Below the pieces are notes generated by a model. That model saw only the letters and a program-made list of their open reading frames with translations. It made no database searches and was not told where the DNA came from. A program made the position numbers and the translations under genes. From Phytophthora sp. 'mugwort' (Eukaryota; Oomycota; Peronosporomycetes; Peronosporales; Peronosporaceae), in NCBI GenBank assembly GCA_033558025.1, contig JAUCEF010000005.1:496001-560000 (forward strand): DNA of 64,000 nucleotides, in the 5' to 3' direction. Below are positions 33,753 through 45,426 of the stretch, one piece after another (the first letter of the stretch is position 1; every line of letters starts with the position of its first letter).

Positions 33753-34962
33753 TGCTCTCGCTTCCGTTGCTTCTCTGCCTTTCCTTCTTCGGTCTGGGCG
33801 TGCTGGTGTCCAGTCCCCCCCTTCCCCTCCCTTCCTGGATGTTTCGAACGAAACGCGGCGATTGGATAAAACCTGCCGGTTTCCGCAAAAAAAAGGGGCC
33901 GCGCTTTTGGCCAATTGGCACGGGCGGAAAAGAACGAGATATCAGCTGTTACGAGCACAACAATGCACTCACTACTGTACTGTACCAAGCTGTGTTTTCT
34001 TAGCAAAAAGCTAATAGGTTGATGACGCGGCGCCATCGCTGAATGAACGCCGTCGCCAGCGATCCCTATCGTCATGACAACTGAGTGTGGACTGTCGAAT
34101 CAACTGGCCGCGATTGAGTCATCGGTGCCGAGCGTTGTCCTGGGGGCATTACGCCGACCTCTCCATGCCGCAAACCCATCCTTGTGGGGAACTGAATCTA
34201 CGGACCTGGTGTGGCTCTGCGAGCGGACCAGGCTACCTAAAAGGCGCTTCGAATCTGACGTTGGCCTGACCTACAAACGCGGCGGCGGGAGTCTCAACGT
34301 GGCGTGCTAAGTATGCTCCAGTTCTCGCGAGATCTTCCTTCTTTCCACGGTCGATTGGGTTGTCAACGTATGGCAAATGGGAGAGGCCGGCACCAGTGGT
34401 GCAAAGGGATACCGTCCCATTCAAGCAACGAAATGCAATGGCTCGGTAAACTACACTTGCGGCTCGGAGCACCTTGCTGCCAAACTTTGCGGGTCTTCTT
34501 GGCAAGTTGCAGACTTCCAGCAGAAGTCTGATACAACGGCTAGTGTTCACAACTGGACGAGCGCCGTGTTTGGCCTTTTCCTGTGTATTTCTATCTACCT
34601 GCGTCCCCTTCTGCAATAATTTATCCTTTGACCAGTCAACGTACTGCACATACATCTACGGTAATTTATATCCTTTCATATCATATATCTGGCGGCTAGG
34701 CGTGTGTATCCTTATTCCTCCGCTAGGGGAAAGGCGGTGGGGGCACACAAGGAGAAAAAGGGAGAAGAGCAAGCATCTCCATACCTGCCGCCGCTGCTGG
34801 CAGCTCAAGCTTGACCGGCCGTATCCTCCCTCCCCCTGCTCTGCTTCCACCCGACTCTCTGGCGAATTTCTGCAACTCGCGTGTCATGGTGTACGTCCTG
34901 CATTTTGCAGCCCCACTTGGCCATCACTGACTCTAATTCACTCCGCACTGTGTCTCTTGCTC
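33753..34962. other. Intergenic between divergent PP1 and kinase genes
   Basis: Holds both promoters. A pyrimidine-rich tract lies just upstream of the PP1 start (33,760-33,840 on the plus strand), and the minus strand has ATCCAATCG, a CCAAT-like box, near 33,860. A 140-codon minus-strand frame (34,655-34,233) and plus frames overlapping it are unrecognised. Confidence 0.4.
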
Positions 34963-37617
34963 ATGATTGACAACCGCAGTGAAGACAAGAAGCGGAAGCC
35001 CTCGCGCGACTTCCCAGCGCATGCGCAGGTGCCCCTGGGCAAGGTGCATCCTAATGGGATGTCCTCAAAGTGCGTTGTCTTCGCTTAACCCCCCCCCTAC
35101 GAGGCACTAATCCACTGACCGATTGTCTAAACCTTGTGCTGCAGAGTGCGCGTGGAGCTCAACACCACAGCGCCGTCCGTGCCGCCCATGCGCGACCCGT
35201 TTCACATTCTCAACGTCGACGAGGACGACGGTCTGCCCACTAGCAGCCGCTCCATGCCGCGCACAGGCTCCGTCATGTCCGTGGACTCGGTCTCCTCGAT
35301 GCTATCATTGGATGATTCGTTTCTGTTTACAGGAGAGGATGAAGAGGATGAGGAAGACTTGTCCAAGCTGCCGAAGAACCAGCGACCGGCGCAGCCGGCG
35401 GACGAACGAGAATACTTCGAGCGGATGTGGGCTGAGAACTTTAAGAACTCGGAGGCGCAGGTCAACAGCACGACTGGATACTTGCCAGTGGGTGCTGCAG
35501 GCCGTTTGAACCGCATTAAGGGATTTTCTTTCGCACGGGATCAGGTATCGCACAAGTTGTACGCTGTTTTCCGACTAGAGATCGAGTGCATTGTCAGCGA
35601 GAAGCAATGGACGATTTATCGGCGTTTCCACGACTTTAAGCAGCTCGCACACCAGTTGAAAAATGAATCGGTTCGAATTTCGGCCGTGCCGACGCGGACT
35701 TTAATGCGCTCGTTGGACCCGAACTTCCTGCGCAAGCGCCAATTGGAGTTGGACAGGTGGCTGCGTGAAGTGCTCATGCTGATTAGTCTCGAGAACTGCA
35801 AAGTGGACACGGACCGATACACTGAATGCTGTGGGAACCGTGGGTTCCACGCGAGCGTGCGTCTTATTCGCCACTTTCTCACGCACAAAGCCAATGAGCC
35901 ACCGGTTTTCGAGGAATCTTCGTCATCATCTGGGTCTAACGTATTATCCAACTCGTCGAGTGGGTTTTCGTTTTCCAATTCGGGCTCGGGGCGGCCGCCA
36001 CTGTTTAGCACATCAGAACAAAAGACTGACTCGGAGTCAATGTCTTATGATGTTGAAGAAGGTAGTGGCAGCTCACGCGGTCGGAGAATTCGCGTCGGAT
36101 CGGCTGATCAGGTTTCTACAAGTTCACGTGGTGGTAGAATTCGCGTAGATTCTGGTGATCAGGGAAGTTCTCGTGGCAGTAGAGCGCGTGTAGCCTCAGC
36201 TGACCATGGATCGAGCTCACTTAGAGAAAGATCCCGTGGAAAATCATTGCCAAAAGAGGAGCCGATGAATGACGGTCGAGAGGCACCTTTTGATGCATCA
36301 ACAGTGGCGGAGCAGCGACGAAGCGTGATCCTTCAAGATGTTGATGATGAAGAAGAAGATTACGACGACGAGAACAGCTTCAGGCGGCGAAGTAATAAGG
36401 TGTCGCTGAAGCAGTTTGATGTGCTGCGTATGATCGGCAAGGGCTCGTTTGGCAAGGTGTTGCTGGTGCGAAAGAAGCACTCATCACAGTTGTTTGCCGT
36501 TAAGATTCTGAGTAAGCCCGCGATTGTCAAGAAGCAGCAAGTGGAGCACACAAGGACCGAGCGTCGTGTCTTGGCCTCGGTATCACACCCATTCGTGGTT
36601 TGTCTGCATTATGCCTTCCAGACAAAGGACAAATTGTATTTTGTTCTCGACTACTGCCCAGGTGGAGACTTGTTCTTTCATCTCAGCCGATGCGGATGCT
36701 TCCCCGAGGCTATGGCGAAATTCTATGCCGCCGAGATTGTTTTGGCGCTCATCCATTTACACGAGCAGGGAATCGTGTACCGAGACCTCAAACCAGAAAA
36801 CATTATGCTGGATGTGGATGGTCATGTGAAACTTGCAGATTTTGGCTTAGCCAAGGAGGGTATTACCAGCGAACTCAATGGGACGTATACCATGTGTGGT
36901 ACGCCCGAATACTTGCCACCCGAGATTCTTAACCGCGGTGGCCATGGCACAGCTGTAGACTGGTGGAATTTGGGTATGGTGCTTTATGAAATGCTGACTG
37001 GAAGACCGCCGTGGTATACGCAAGACCGAAACGAGCTGTTCAATCGCCTCCGTGGTGCCGAGCTCGAGTTTCCGCAGGGATTGACGCCTGAGGCGATGAA
37101 CCTCATTGAAGGCCTGCTCACGCGTGACCCAGCCAAACGCCTTGGTGCTATCGACGTCCGTGAAATCACGTACCACCCTTTCTTTGCGGAAATCGACTGG
37201 AACTTGCTGTATAATCGCCAGGTGCAGCCATTGTACCGCCCGTGTCAGTACACTGACCCGATTGATGCTGCTAACTTCGAAGAGGAGTTTACAAAGCTGC
37301 CACTTACCCAAATCGATAGTGCTGGCCTCAGCGTCGCAACCAGCGAACTGCAAGAAAAGAACGGTAATGATAGAGCTTCTGGACCAGATCCGGCCGGCAA
37401 TGCGGCTGCCGCCGAGGCAGCAGGAATTGGAGCAGGTATGCCTAATGGCATCGCTGGCAGCACTGGTACGAGCATTAGCAGCAGCGAGCGCAATAGCACG
37501 CTGCGAAACTTGTCGTACACGTTTGCTGGCTTCACATACGACGGAACCAACCCGTCCCTCGCGCCGTCGGGCAGTTTCGCGCAATCATCCCGATCAGGTT
37601 TCAGGAACGGCGAGTGA
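34963..37617 (+). CDS. PX-domain AGC protein kinase (SGK/AKT-like)
   Basis: Exon 1 (34,963-35,069) starts MIDNRSEDKKRKPSRDF; exon 2 is 35,145-37,617; together about 859 residues. Residues about 157-284 are a PX domain (WTIYRRFHDFKQLAHQL, phosphoinositide binding). Residues about 345-388 hold three SSRG-type repeats. The kinase domain spans about 461-715: GKGSFGKV glycine loop, AVKIL lysine, VYRDLKPEN catalytic loop, ADFGLAKEG, activation segment TMCGTPEYLPPE, DWWNLGMVLYEM. The C-tail contains the FEEEFTKLPLTQ region and the hydrophobic motif FAGFTY (about 829-834), the FxxF-S/T-Y site used for activation of AGC kinases. It probably acts at PI3P-type membranes after phosphorylation by a PDK1-like kinase. 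Confidence 0.93.
35070..35144 (+). other. Intron of PX-AGC kinase gene
   Basis: GTGCGT donor after TCCTCAAA, a C9 run at 35,091-35,098 region, and GCTGCAG acceptor before AGTGCGCGTG. Splicing gives MSSKVRVELN without shift. Confidence 0.8.
36070..36210 (+). repeat. Coding repeats SSRGxRxRVxSxDQ in kinase linker
   Basis: Three units of about 15-19 residues, each with RGxR, RV and S-A/G-D-Q/H, lie between the PX and kinase domains. The DNA repeats include AGAATTCGCGT twice. The segment is Ser/Arg-rich and likely disordered. Confidence 0.75.
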
Positions 37618-37845
37618 GTTGCATAATGCTTTATACATTATTAATTCAGGAAGCAACAATAAGAGCTGTCGCAGTGGATATCACTGCGCAGTGCGATCAA
37701 GTTGACTTCTTCGGGAGGATACAAGTGCTTTTAAAGTAGCTTCCGAGCGAAATACGATGGAAACGAGTCACAACAGTGCAAGAATGGAAGTAATTCGTCA
37801 CATTCTTATGTACATGCAGCAACGTCGGAGAGCAGTCCTGGTTCA

Positions 37846-38736
37846 TTAGTTCTTTAAAGCGGCAAACTTGGCGCACTCCACCGTGTTCTTCAGCAGCATG
37901 GCGATCGTCATGGGTCCAATGCCACCAGGCACAGGCGTGATGGCTGAGACGCGCTCGCTGGCAGCGGCAAAGTCCACATCGCCTAAAATCTTGTATCCTT
38001 TCTTGCTGCTAGCGTCGTCTACGTAGCTGATTCCAACATCCACCACCACCGCTCCCTCGGCAAGCCAGTCGCCCTTAACCAGCTCCGGTTGACCCGTTCC
38101 AACAAACACAACCTCTGCCTGCCGGACCTTGTCGGTCAGGTGCTTGGACTTCGAGTGGCACGTAGTCACCGTAGCATCAGCAGCTAGCAGCATGAGCGAC
38201 AGCGGCAGTCCGACGAGCTGTCCGCGACCGATGACGACGACGTCCTTGCCCGCCAGCTCGATGCCGTTACGGGCCAGGATCTCTAGACAGCCCGCAGGCG
38301 TACACGGTTGCAACCGCAGCTCCTTCGACGTCTCCCCCTTCTCTTTTTTCGCCAACCGCGCAAAATGATGCGAGTGCAGTCCGTCCACGTCCTTCAATGG
38401 GCTGATAGTCTCCAGCAGCTCTTCCTCGTGTGGCTTCAAGTGCTCAGGCAGCGGCAGCTGCAGCAGGACACCGTGGACATTGTTGTCGTCGTTCAGCGAC
38501 TGAATCAGAGCCAGCAACTCCTCGAACGCAACGGATTCCGCTAATTCATGCACCTGCGGCGTGATGCCCACACGTGTACAGGCGTTCTTCTTGAGCCGCA
38601 CGTACGTCTTGGAGTCCTGATTCGTGCCCACGAGCAGCAGCGCGAGGGTGGGTGTCAGACGGAGCGTCGGGATCAGCTCCTTGAGCTCCGCCTCGATCTC
38701 CTTGCTGCACGCCTTGCCGTCAAGCAACTTTGCCAT
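37846..38736 (-). CDS. folD: Methylenetetrahydrofolate dehydrogenase / methenyltetrahydrofolate cyclohydrolase (FolD type)
   Basis: A single exon of 296 residues, the full length of FolD-type enzymes. It interconverts 5,10-methylene-, 5,10-methenyl- and 10-formyl-tetrahydrofolate using NAD(P). Motifs: TYVRLKKNA with the catalytic Tyr45 and Lys49; GVLLQLPLP; SPLKDVDGLH; PCTPAGCLEIL; the dinucleotide loop VVIGRGQLVGLPLS (the usual GRSxxVG has Gly in place of Ser); VVVDVGIS; and the C-terminal signature ITPVPGGIGPMTIAMLLKNT. The start MAKLLDGKACSKEIEAEL is typical for the cytosolic form; no clear mitochondrial presequence. It is convergent with the kinase gene (229 bp apart). Confidence 0.95.
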   Translation of the reverse strand: MAKLLDGKACSKEIEAELKELIPTLRLTPTLALLLVGTNQDSKTYVRLKKNACTRVGITPQVHELAESVAFEELLALIQSLNDDNNVHGVLLQLPLPEHLKPHEEELLETISPLKDVDGLHSHHFARLAKKEKGETSKELRLQPCTPAGCLEILARNGIELAGKDVVVIGRGQLVGLPLSLMLLAADATVTTCHSKSKHLTDKVRQAEVVFVGTGQPELVKGDWLAEGAVVVDVGISYVDDASSKKGYKILGDVDFAAASERVSAITPVPGGIGPMTIAMLLKNTVECAKFAALKN

Positions 38737-40904
38737 GATTCACTGTTGAGTACGATTGATATATGGTTGAGCAAATTAAACTAACCCAGTGCATTGAAGA
38801 CGTCCCCTAACTGGGACAGATAATCCTCTCAAAATGGATATCCCAAGTCCCCATATAAAGTGGGCTCCTATTGGATCTCTGGATACAATTTTTAGTGTAG
38901 CATGAATAGTAAGTACATACGAGGACCGCAAATATTGATCCTCAGAGGTTCCAATTTATGGAAACTGACCATCCCAAGAAGCCTACATATACAGCCTCGA
39001 CGACGTCAGTGTCTTCAACACACGAAAAAAAGTCCTCGTCCGTGGCTCCTCTGTGATCACGTTCTCTTCTGGCGGGCATCGGGTCTTTCATGTGCAGGCG
39101 TGACATCATTACCGCAAGCTCGATTCTGATTGTGTCCTATTCGTTAGGTTCTCCATAGTCGCGTATAGTCTAATTGCAGAGACGATATATCTGCAGCCGT
39201 TGAGCATTTCAGGCTGTGTCAAACACCATGATTCTACCGAACCATTTAGAGTTATGGAGATATCCGCCTTTAAAGTTAGTGGAGCAAAAACCGAACTTAA
39301 CAGACTTTTATCAAGAGGGCCATTTTATCTCCTGGCGTGGTTCACACAAGTGAATCGACTGGAGCTAGGGGGGGGGGGATGGAAGGGCTCGGGCGCGTCA
39401 TTCGCTGCGGGCGTCGAAGCTGCGGAGGGCTGCGACTCCGAGAGCGGCAGTGTCTGGGGCGGGGAGAATGACTCGGGAGACGGTTCCCAAGAAGACGGGG
39501 TGCCTGTGTCGTCTTGCGAGAGCTACGAAGTCCTACGTGACGCTAAATCGCTTGATGAGGACACAAGCGTTAATTCGTTTGGCGCTGACTTCAGGAGGAA
39601 ATCTGGTCTCTTGTAGCAGCGGATCCTTGCGAGTCACGCTGTCTACGTGGAAAAGAGAAGCTGTTGGTGACTGCATCTGCTCCGTATCGTAAATAACCCA
39701 TGCTGAGCGGACGCAGAGCGTCTTGACGTCGTTAGCCGTGCTGTGCGAGGCGGACACGGCAGTATGCCGCAGAGAGAAGGGAGTAAGAGAGACCTTCTTC
39801 TTCAATCTGCCGTTAGTTGGCTTATTGCAGGGAAGCTTGGTGTTCTTGCTACAAGACGTTCGTCAGATACCTTAAGCAGATCAGCGAAAGAAAATCTCTA
39901 TTGAACCTCACAGCAACAAGCTGAATCAGTACGCAAGCAAGATCAACTTGCGATGGCTGGTGAAGTCGTTCAGGTCCTTCGCAACCAAGGTAGTTAGCGT
40001 TGTGCCCGTGCGAGTTCTTAGCAAGAAATTGATCGACGGCAATGAGCACAAGTACTACTCGTCCGAGAACCATAGCTCACAAGGCTTCAAAGTAGACGAG
40101 TCCCATCGGTTCAAATACATTTGGATTCTTGCGTCCGCAACACTAATTTAAGAATGATCCTTCGCGTTTTTCTATTACTACACTACCGAAAAAGTGGAAT
40201 CTTGCACCCAAATTAGACAGGGAAGTAGCTCGAATTAGCGCGTGTGAGTAGCGCTATCGATTCCTTGGGCAAAAACGATTCGATTGATCAAATCTGTTGA
40301 TGCAATCTGGTGTTAGTTTGTGTATATATATTAGGAGCCTGCCGCACTACCGATATGCGATGATATGACATCAAACGAAAAAGGAGACGCCCCATAATTG
40401 TGAGCGTGATACTGGAGCAGGGATGGAGGGCATTGCGAGCAAGGGGGGGCGGGGGAGGCACTTTGTGGAATGAGCTCCGCCAGTCGCTGGATACTGTAAG
40501 TACTTGTGCGGCTAAATTGACACTCTGAGTCAATACTTCTGAGCAATAATAGATAGGTGTTTCTAGCGCTATTACTGTCGAGAGGATATTATGTAACACT
40601 GTGTTTATTGCGGCAAGGGTTTGTTGTACTGCTTTCCCAACTTGAGTCTAATCTGACCTCAAAAAGTAAGTCCTTCGCAAGCGCGTCTAGAGCTAAGGTA
40701 TGATCCGTCGAGGATTAAGTGCATCTACCTTTCGTCTTCGACCAATGACTGTTAGGTTCCTATGGATGAGCTCTGGTTTTGCCCACCTTTTGCTATTGGT
40801 CCACTTACGGGTCCACTGAGACCTCTAACACGCATTAATCCGCGTTGTTTATTGGCTAAAAAGTAGAAAGGCTACAGGACAGGCCTCCGCGAGTCGCCGT
40901 AAAG
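38737..40904. other. Intergenic with one unrecognised ORF
   Basis: Includes the presumed promoter of the folate gene. A plus-strand frame at 39,200-39,616 (138 codons) has a Gly/Ser/Asp-rich middle and the tail SLDEDTSVNSFGADFRRKSG, and crosses a G10 run at 39,368. Another at 39,948-40,151 starts MRWLVKSFRSFATKVVSVVP. Neither has a recognised family. Likely decayed repeat DNA. Confidence 0.35.
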
Positions 40905-41110
40905 GTTCACACTAGTGATTGGGACGTAAACCCAGTTTACGTAAAGTTGATGTTTTTCCCGTCCCGTCGGTGGGTTCCCGCTGCCGTTTTTCTTTACGTT
41001 TACTTTACGTAAAGTTTGAATAAATTCTGACAGGCATATATATATATTCAGAAGCCAAGCTACCGGGACTTGCGGAACTATCTTCGCAATATCAGGACAC
41101 TGGGCGTGAA

Positions 41111-41986
41111 GTGACTGGCTTGTCGGCCAGCATGGTGTCTTCGCCCGTGATGTTCTGCCCCGCTGCATTGCTAAGCAGGGTAGCAGCGCATGGAGTAGCG
41201 ATGCGGGTTGTTATCAACCGTGCACAACGTCATCGAGATTTACCAGTGCCGCATGACACTATGGAGCGCAAGAATTATGCTTCTCTTTTGGGTGGGCGGA
41301 AGCAGCATGTAGATGGTGCGTGTGATATCGCCTGAACATGTCGCTTTGTATGTTACACCCCGTCAGGTGATCATCGTCGGCCAGACTGAGCATTGTGAGC
41401 TGAAGGTCGAGATCATTGACGAGAGTGGTCAGAAATCAAGGTGCGCAAGACACCGTCCGGCGAAGTGAAACTGTAGCTTCCGGAAGTCGACTCCCAATTG
41501 TTGTGGCTGAGGTTCTCGATGAGGTGAAGGGTCAGGGGGAGCTAACCTGTTAGCAGCCGCAGATGGCTGACGTGGTGACGCCATCCGGCGAGACGGAGCA
41601 GGTGAACTTTGTGGTCGAGCTCAAGCTTGGCGAGCAGGCTGAAAAGATTATTGACGAGCGTGACCAGACGATGACGATCGAGGTCCATGTGGAGGAGACT
41701 CCTACCGGCGATGAGGAGATCGTGGTGCCGGCTGACGAGGGCTACATCTCTGGGTCCGTCCCAGAGCCAATTGCGGTCGAGAAGGGGCACTCGCTACACC
41801 GAGGAGCAGAAAACAGTGGAGGCGACCACCGCAACAGGCCAGACTGAGCTGGTGATTATCGTTGGCGAGCTCGAGTATGGCGTGCAGAAGGTCGAGATCG
41901 TCGACGAGAGCGTCCAGACAACCTTGGATCAGTTAAAGGCGAGTGAGTACCGTCGGGTAAGGAAATCGCCAGCCCAGCGACATTAG
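41111..41986 (+). pseudogene. Repeat-protein ORF carried inside the hAT element
   Basis: Three related blocks can be read: QVIIVGQTEHCELKVEIIDE (about 41,366), EQVNFVVELKLGEQAEKIID (about 41,599) and ELVIIVGELEYGVQKVEIVD (about 41,848). Between them lie Glu/Thr/Pro-rich linkers such as VHVEETPTGDEEIVVPADEG. The frame shifts once after VEKG at about 41,790, at a GGGG run, and continues as TRYTEEQKTVEATTATGQ. Translated across the shift, this is one acidic protein with repeats of about 80 residues. No known family is recognised. It faces the transposase gene tail to tail. It may be a captured host gene fragment or a second element gene. Confidence 0.45.
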
Positions 41987-42079
41987 AACAATGACGGAAT
42001 TTATTTACCAAGTACATGCAGTGCTTCAACAGCTAAACAAAACTCTTACTCTGCCATTTCGTCTGTTTCTTCTTAGGTG

Positions 42080-44600
42080 CTGATATCGACATGGTAATCC
42101 TCCTCCGTGGATAAAATTACATCCCTGACGTTGGATCCAGACAGTCTGTTGCGCCGAGCCGTGGTTGCATTGCCACTACATGAAAAGCAGCGCTCTGACG
42201 ACACGGAGGTCGCAACGATGCCAAAGTACTTCCTTGCAACTGGCGCCAAGAACGAAAAGTCACCCGCATTGTCCTTCCACTATTTTAAAGCATTTTCGCG
42301 TTTGCTTTGACTCGAAGCATTTGACTTTTCACGGGACATATTCTGTTCTTCGTCTTTTCACGCAGTTTGTACTTCTCGAAGTACAGCCCTACTTCTGCAT
42401 TAACCTGGTCACGCAGCGACAATCCATCAGGGGACCCTGGTTCTGGTGGCTTCTGGTGGTGACCAAGGAGCTCACTGGCGAAATCCTCCTCGTCGTCGCT
42501 ATTTTCCTCGAATCTCGAATTAGGATCGACATCAAAGACATCAGCACCACTATGACGCATTGCCTCATTCATCAGGAACTGCTCTGCAGCCTCTTTTTCT
42601 GCGGCGTTAAGAAACTCGCCGTGAGCGAACTGAGGGTCAAGTAAGCAGCACGGTTTCGCATCAAGCGGCAGATCTTTAAGGCGCCTGCGGAGTAGAAGCA
42701 AGAAGAGACGACGCACCAGATGCATTCGTTTCAGCGTTGACCCGTAGTATGGTTCACCTTCGTGAGCTCGAGCTATTTTCGAAAATATCTTTTTGTTACT
42801 CAATCTCTTCTCCAGCAATCGCAAGCAGGGCAGTACGAGCGGCATGGTAGGATAAACCTCACCTGATAGCGATGTTGTCATACCATCGAACCTTACGAAA
42901 AGTCTTTCGAAGCATTCGACGTGAAACCACATGTCCTGGACGTGACATCTTGACGTCGCTAAATTCTTCCTTCCCACTTGATGTCTGAATAAACGCGAGG
43001 AAATCTTGAATTGCAGTTCGCAACCGCAGAATACGACGAAGCATGTGATGCGTGCTATTCCATCGAGTTGCCACACCCGCAATAACAGTAAGCGGTACAG
43101 GTACTTTCTGCAGCGATTTTAGCTTTTCTTTTCTTTTTGCACTCTTGTTAAAAAAGGTTACAATCTTGCGAAAGTTAGCAACATGTTTTCATCTTTTGAC
43201 CATGGCCGCTTTCATCGTGTCCATTATTTGAGATGCAGCAAGGGCGATTAAACATCCATCAAGGAGTCCTTCGTCCAGACATTCATCAGTTTCAAGGTCA
43301 ACTGACTTCACTGACTCGTTATCGGACTCACCAGACAAACCTTCAAGGGCTACTTCTCCTAATTCTCTCTCCAATTCGCCAATCGCTTGTAATTCAGCTT
43401 CAGGGTCCTCAACCCACTGTTCTTCATCGACTTCTGGCTCTGCAACGTCGCTAATGCCACACCCCGTTCAGCTTCTCCTGAAATCGATACATCCACTTCG
43501 TCGCGTGTCTTCGTAAGAGAACCAGACACAACTAGATGCAGCGAGTGGGCTACACAAACAAAGTGGTCGACATGTAATTCGTTACATGTCTTAACAACAT
43601 TTGAACCATTATCCCGCAAAATTGTCGTCAAACCCGAAGTGTCTAGTCCCCACTTACGCATCAGACTACTAATAAGGTTCACGATACGGACACCAGAGTG
43701 CTTCCCGGAAAGCTTGTAACCTCCAACGTATAGCTCACAAAGGTAAACTGAGCGGTCACAAAATAAATAGTGGGAGCGAGAAAACTTTCAATTGTGCATG
43801 AAGTCCAAAAATATCCGTAGTAAAACAGTAGAATACAACTTTTTTCAACAATATCCACTTTCACGTACAATCTCTTATCTTGTGCGTGAGTTTTTAAGCG
43901 GTCGGTAATCATGCGTCGGGACGGTAACTCGTAGGTACTGTGGATCATTTGAACAAATGTCATCAAATATCTGAGCTCCTTGTCTTCGGTGATGCTTAAC
44001 GGGCGAAGGCATTTGCCAATCCAATTGGTAACAAGTCGAGTTGCCATCTCTTCTTCTGCTAATTAAACCTATTTCCTCGTTTGGATGGCGAGATAAACAG
44101 TGAGCTTGCCTTTCGTTTGGATGTAAAGGCGTCATTCATCCTCTCAGAGGCTTCGCCTCGTGCCATGGCGCCTTGCACTTTTGTTAGCCCCCTTGGATGC
44201 TCGCTCCTCATATGCTTACGAATACTTGCCCTGCTCCCGGACTTGTAGTCGAACGTAGCTTTGCACTTACGGCAGTATGCCGAAGTGGCATCTAACGATG
44301 ACCAGTGGAATTTCCCTTCTGGTAACTGCTCGCTTGGAGCTACGAGATGAACAAAAGACCAGTATTCTTGTTTGTGAATACGTGGCATTTTGAACAAACT
44401 TAGCTGTTGTACTGGTGGCGATGAAGAGGAGCTTGCGTACATGATGATCCCCTCGGACGTAGTCACAAGTGACACCGGCAATACCCTGGAAACCGCCCCG
44501 CTATGCAGTTGTCTCCTCCAAGCCGTCACCAGATACCAGCGTCTACACTCAAATATACAGTCTCCACACTCCAATCTCCCCACGTGAGTCTCCACACTCT
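42080..44600 (-). pseudogene. hAT transposase with BED zinc finger, nearly full length
   Basis: From the N-terminus: a BED finger (YWSFVHLV...AYCRKCKATF...IRKHMRSEHP, about 44,350-44,200); Pro/Ser-rich linker; ATRLVTNWIGKCLRPLSITE; TTILRDNGSNVVKTCNEL (catalytic Asp region); CVAHSLHLVVSGSL; TRWNSTHHMLRRILRLR; FVRFDGMTTSLSGEVYPTMP; LLDPQFAHGEF; and in a shifted frame (42,265-42,085) FSFLAPVARKYFGIVATSVS then SERCFSCSGN, the dimerisation domain. In that domain the paired Trp is TAG-TGG, so the first Trp codon has become a stop. At least five shifts or stops. Lies within the inverted repeats at 40,913 and 44,886. Confidence 0.85.
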
Positions 44601-44937
44601 AGTCTTCCCGCGTAAGTATTCAGTAATCTCCGCACAAGGGTTATCAGCGCCCTGCAAACCCCTGCTTTCGCTCTAGCCAACACCTCCGCTACTTCACAGC
44701 TTAAAGAGCGACCTTGCTCCAACAGGACGGAAACTCATACTGCTCGCGTCGATCTTTGCCTGGCAGCCTCAGAAAAACACCTGTTTTAATCGGGCAGGTT
44801 CACGTCGTCGACGTCAACTTAACGTAAAAATGAAGTGCCCATTTTTATTCAGGGGAAGTTCCCGTCCATTTACGTCCCCATCACTAGTTCACACAGACCT
44901 CTACCGGTGCTAGCCAGGCCACCAAATTCAGTTTAAC

Positions 44938-44952
44938 CCCCCCCCCCCCCGA
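44938..44952. repeat. C homopolymer
   Basis: A run of about 14 C just outside the right end of the hAT element. Runs of 8 or more G or C also occur at 35,091, 39,368, 47,946 and 52,325. Confidence 0.85.
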
Positions 44953-45015
44953 GTCAGTGATGTAAGCGCCATTCAGGTTTTCGCCGATCGTCGAGCACAG
45001 GAGCCCCAGCAAAAA

Positions 45016-45330
45016 TGAACGCGCAGGTCAGTTTGAATGGAAAGCGTTTGAACAGCACCAGGAGTACAGCATTGAGGACAGTGCAGAGGAGAAGCTAGTG
45101 GACGACTGGGAAAGGCTCGTACAAGAAGATCTGCAGATGGACGGCGCTGACGACCAGCAACACGATTTGGTGGCGGCCTTCAGTGTGATGCAGTCGCACA
45201 ACACGGTGTCGCCGACCTACGGCAGGATGTATACGGTCTGCAGCACGATGTCGATGGCCTGTGGTATGCTGACGGCCTACCACTCAGTGTTGAAGGCCAG
45301 CAGCATATTGGGAGTGACACACTGGCCGTG
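45016..45330 (+). CDS. Unrecognised acidic ORF fragment
   Basis: An open frame reads QFEWKAFEQHQEYSIEDSAE, EKLVDDWERLVQEDLQMDGA and DDQQHDLVAAFSVMQSHNT, then a tail with THWP. It is acidic and helical at first, while the later part looks less natural. No family recognised. No upstream frame could be joined. Confidence 0.3.
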
Positions 45331-45426
45331 ACATACGATGGTAGCATCGTCAGCGCCCCGTCAGCAATTCCAACCGTTCGTCGCCCCATTTAGCAAACGA
45401 GAACACTGTCGTACGCAGTAACGCGC

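Larger units (their letters stand above)
40913..44886 (-). mobile_element. hAT DNA transposon with perfect 8-bp target duplication
   Basis: The left end TAGTGATTGGGACGTAAA and the reverse complement of the right end TAGTGATGGGGACGTAAA differ at one position. Both are flanked by GTTCACAC (40,905-40,912 and 44,887-44,894), an exact 8-bp direct repeat as expected for hAT. The ends fit the hAT consensus YARNG. Subterminal TTTACGTAAAG copies occur at 40,936 and 41,003. The 3974-bp element holds a hAT transposase on the minus strand (44,600-42,080) and, between it and the left end, a plus-strand repeat ORF that is not a transposase. The exact duplication suggests a fairly recent insertion, but the transposase is already broken. 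Confidence 0.9.

Noticed and set aside
36847..37584. 245-codon minus-strand frame over the kinase gene
   Set aside because: Antisense shadow of the conserved kinase domain and tail.
41285..41370. Possible intron (GTGCGT...CAG) in the hAT passenger ORF
   Set aside because: Joining the flanks does not keep the frame of the repeat protein.
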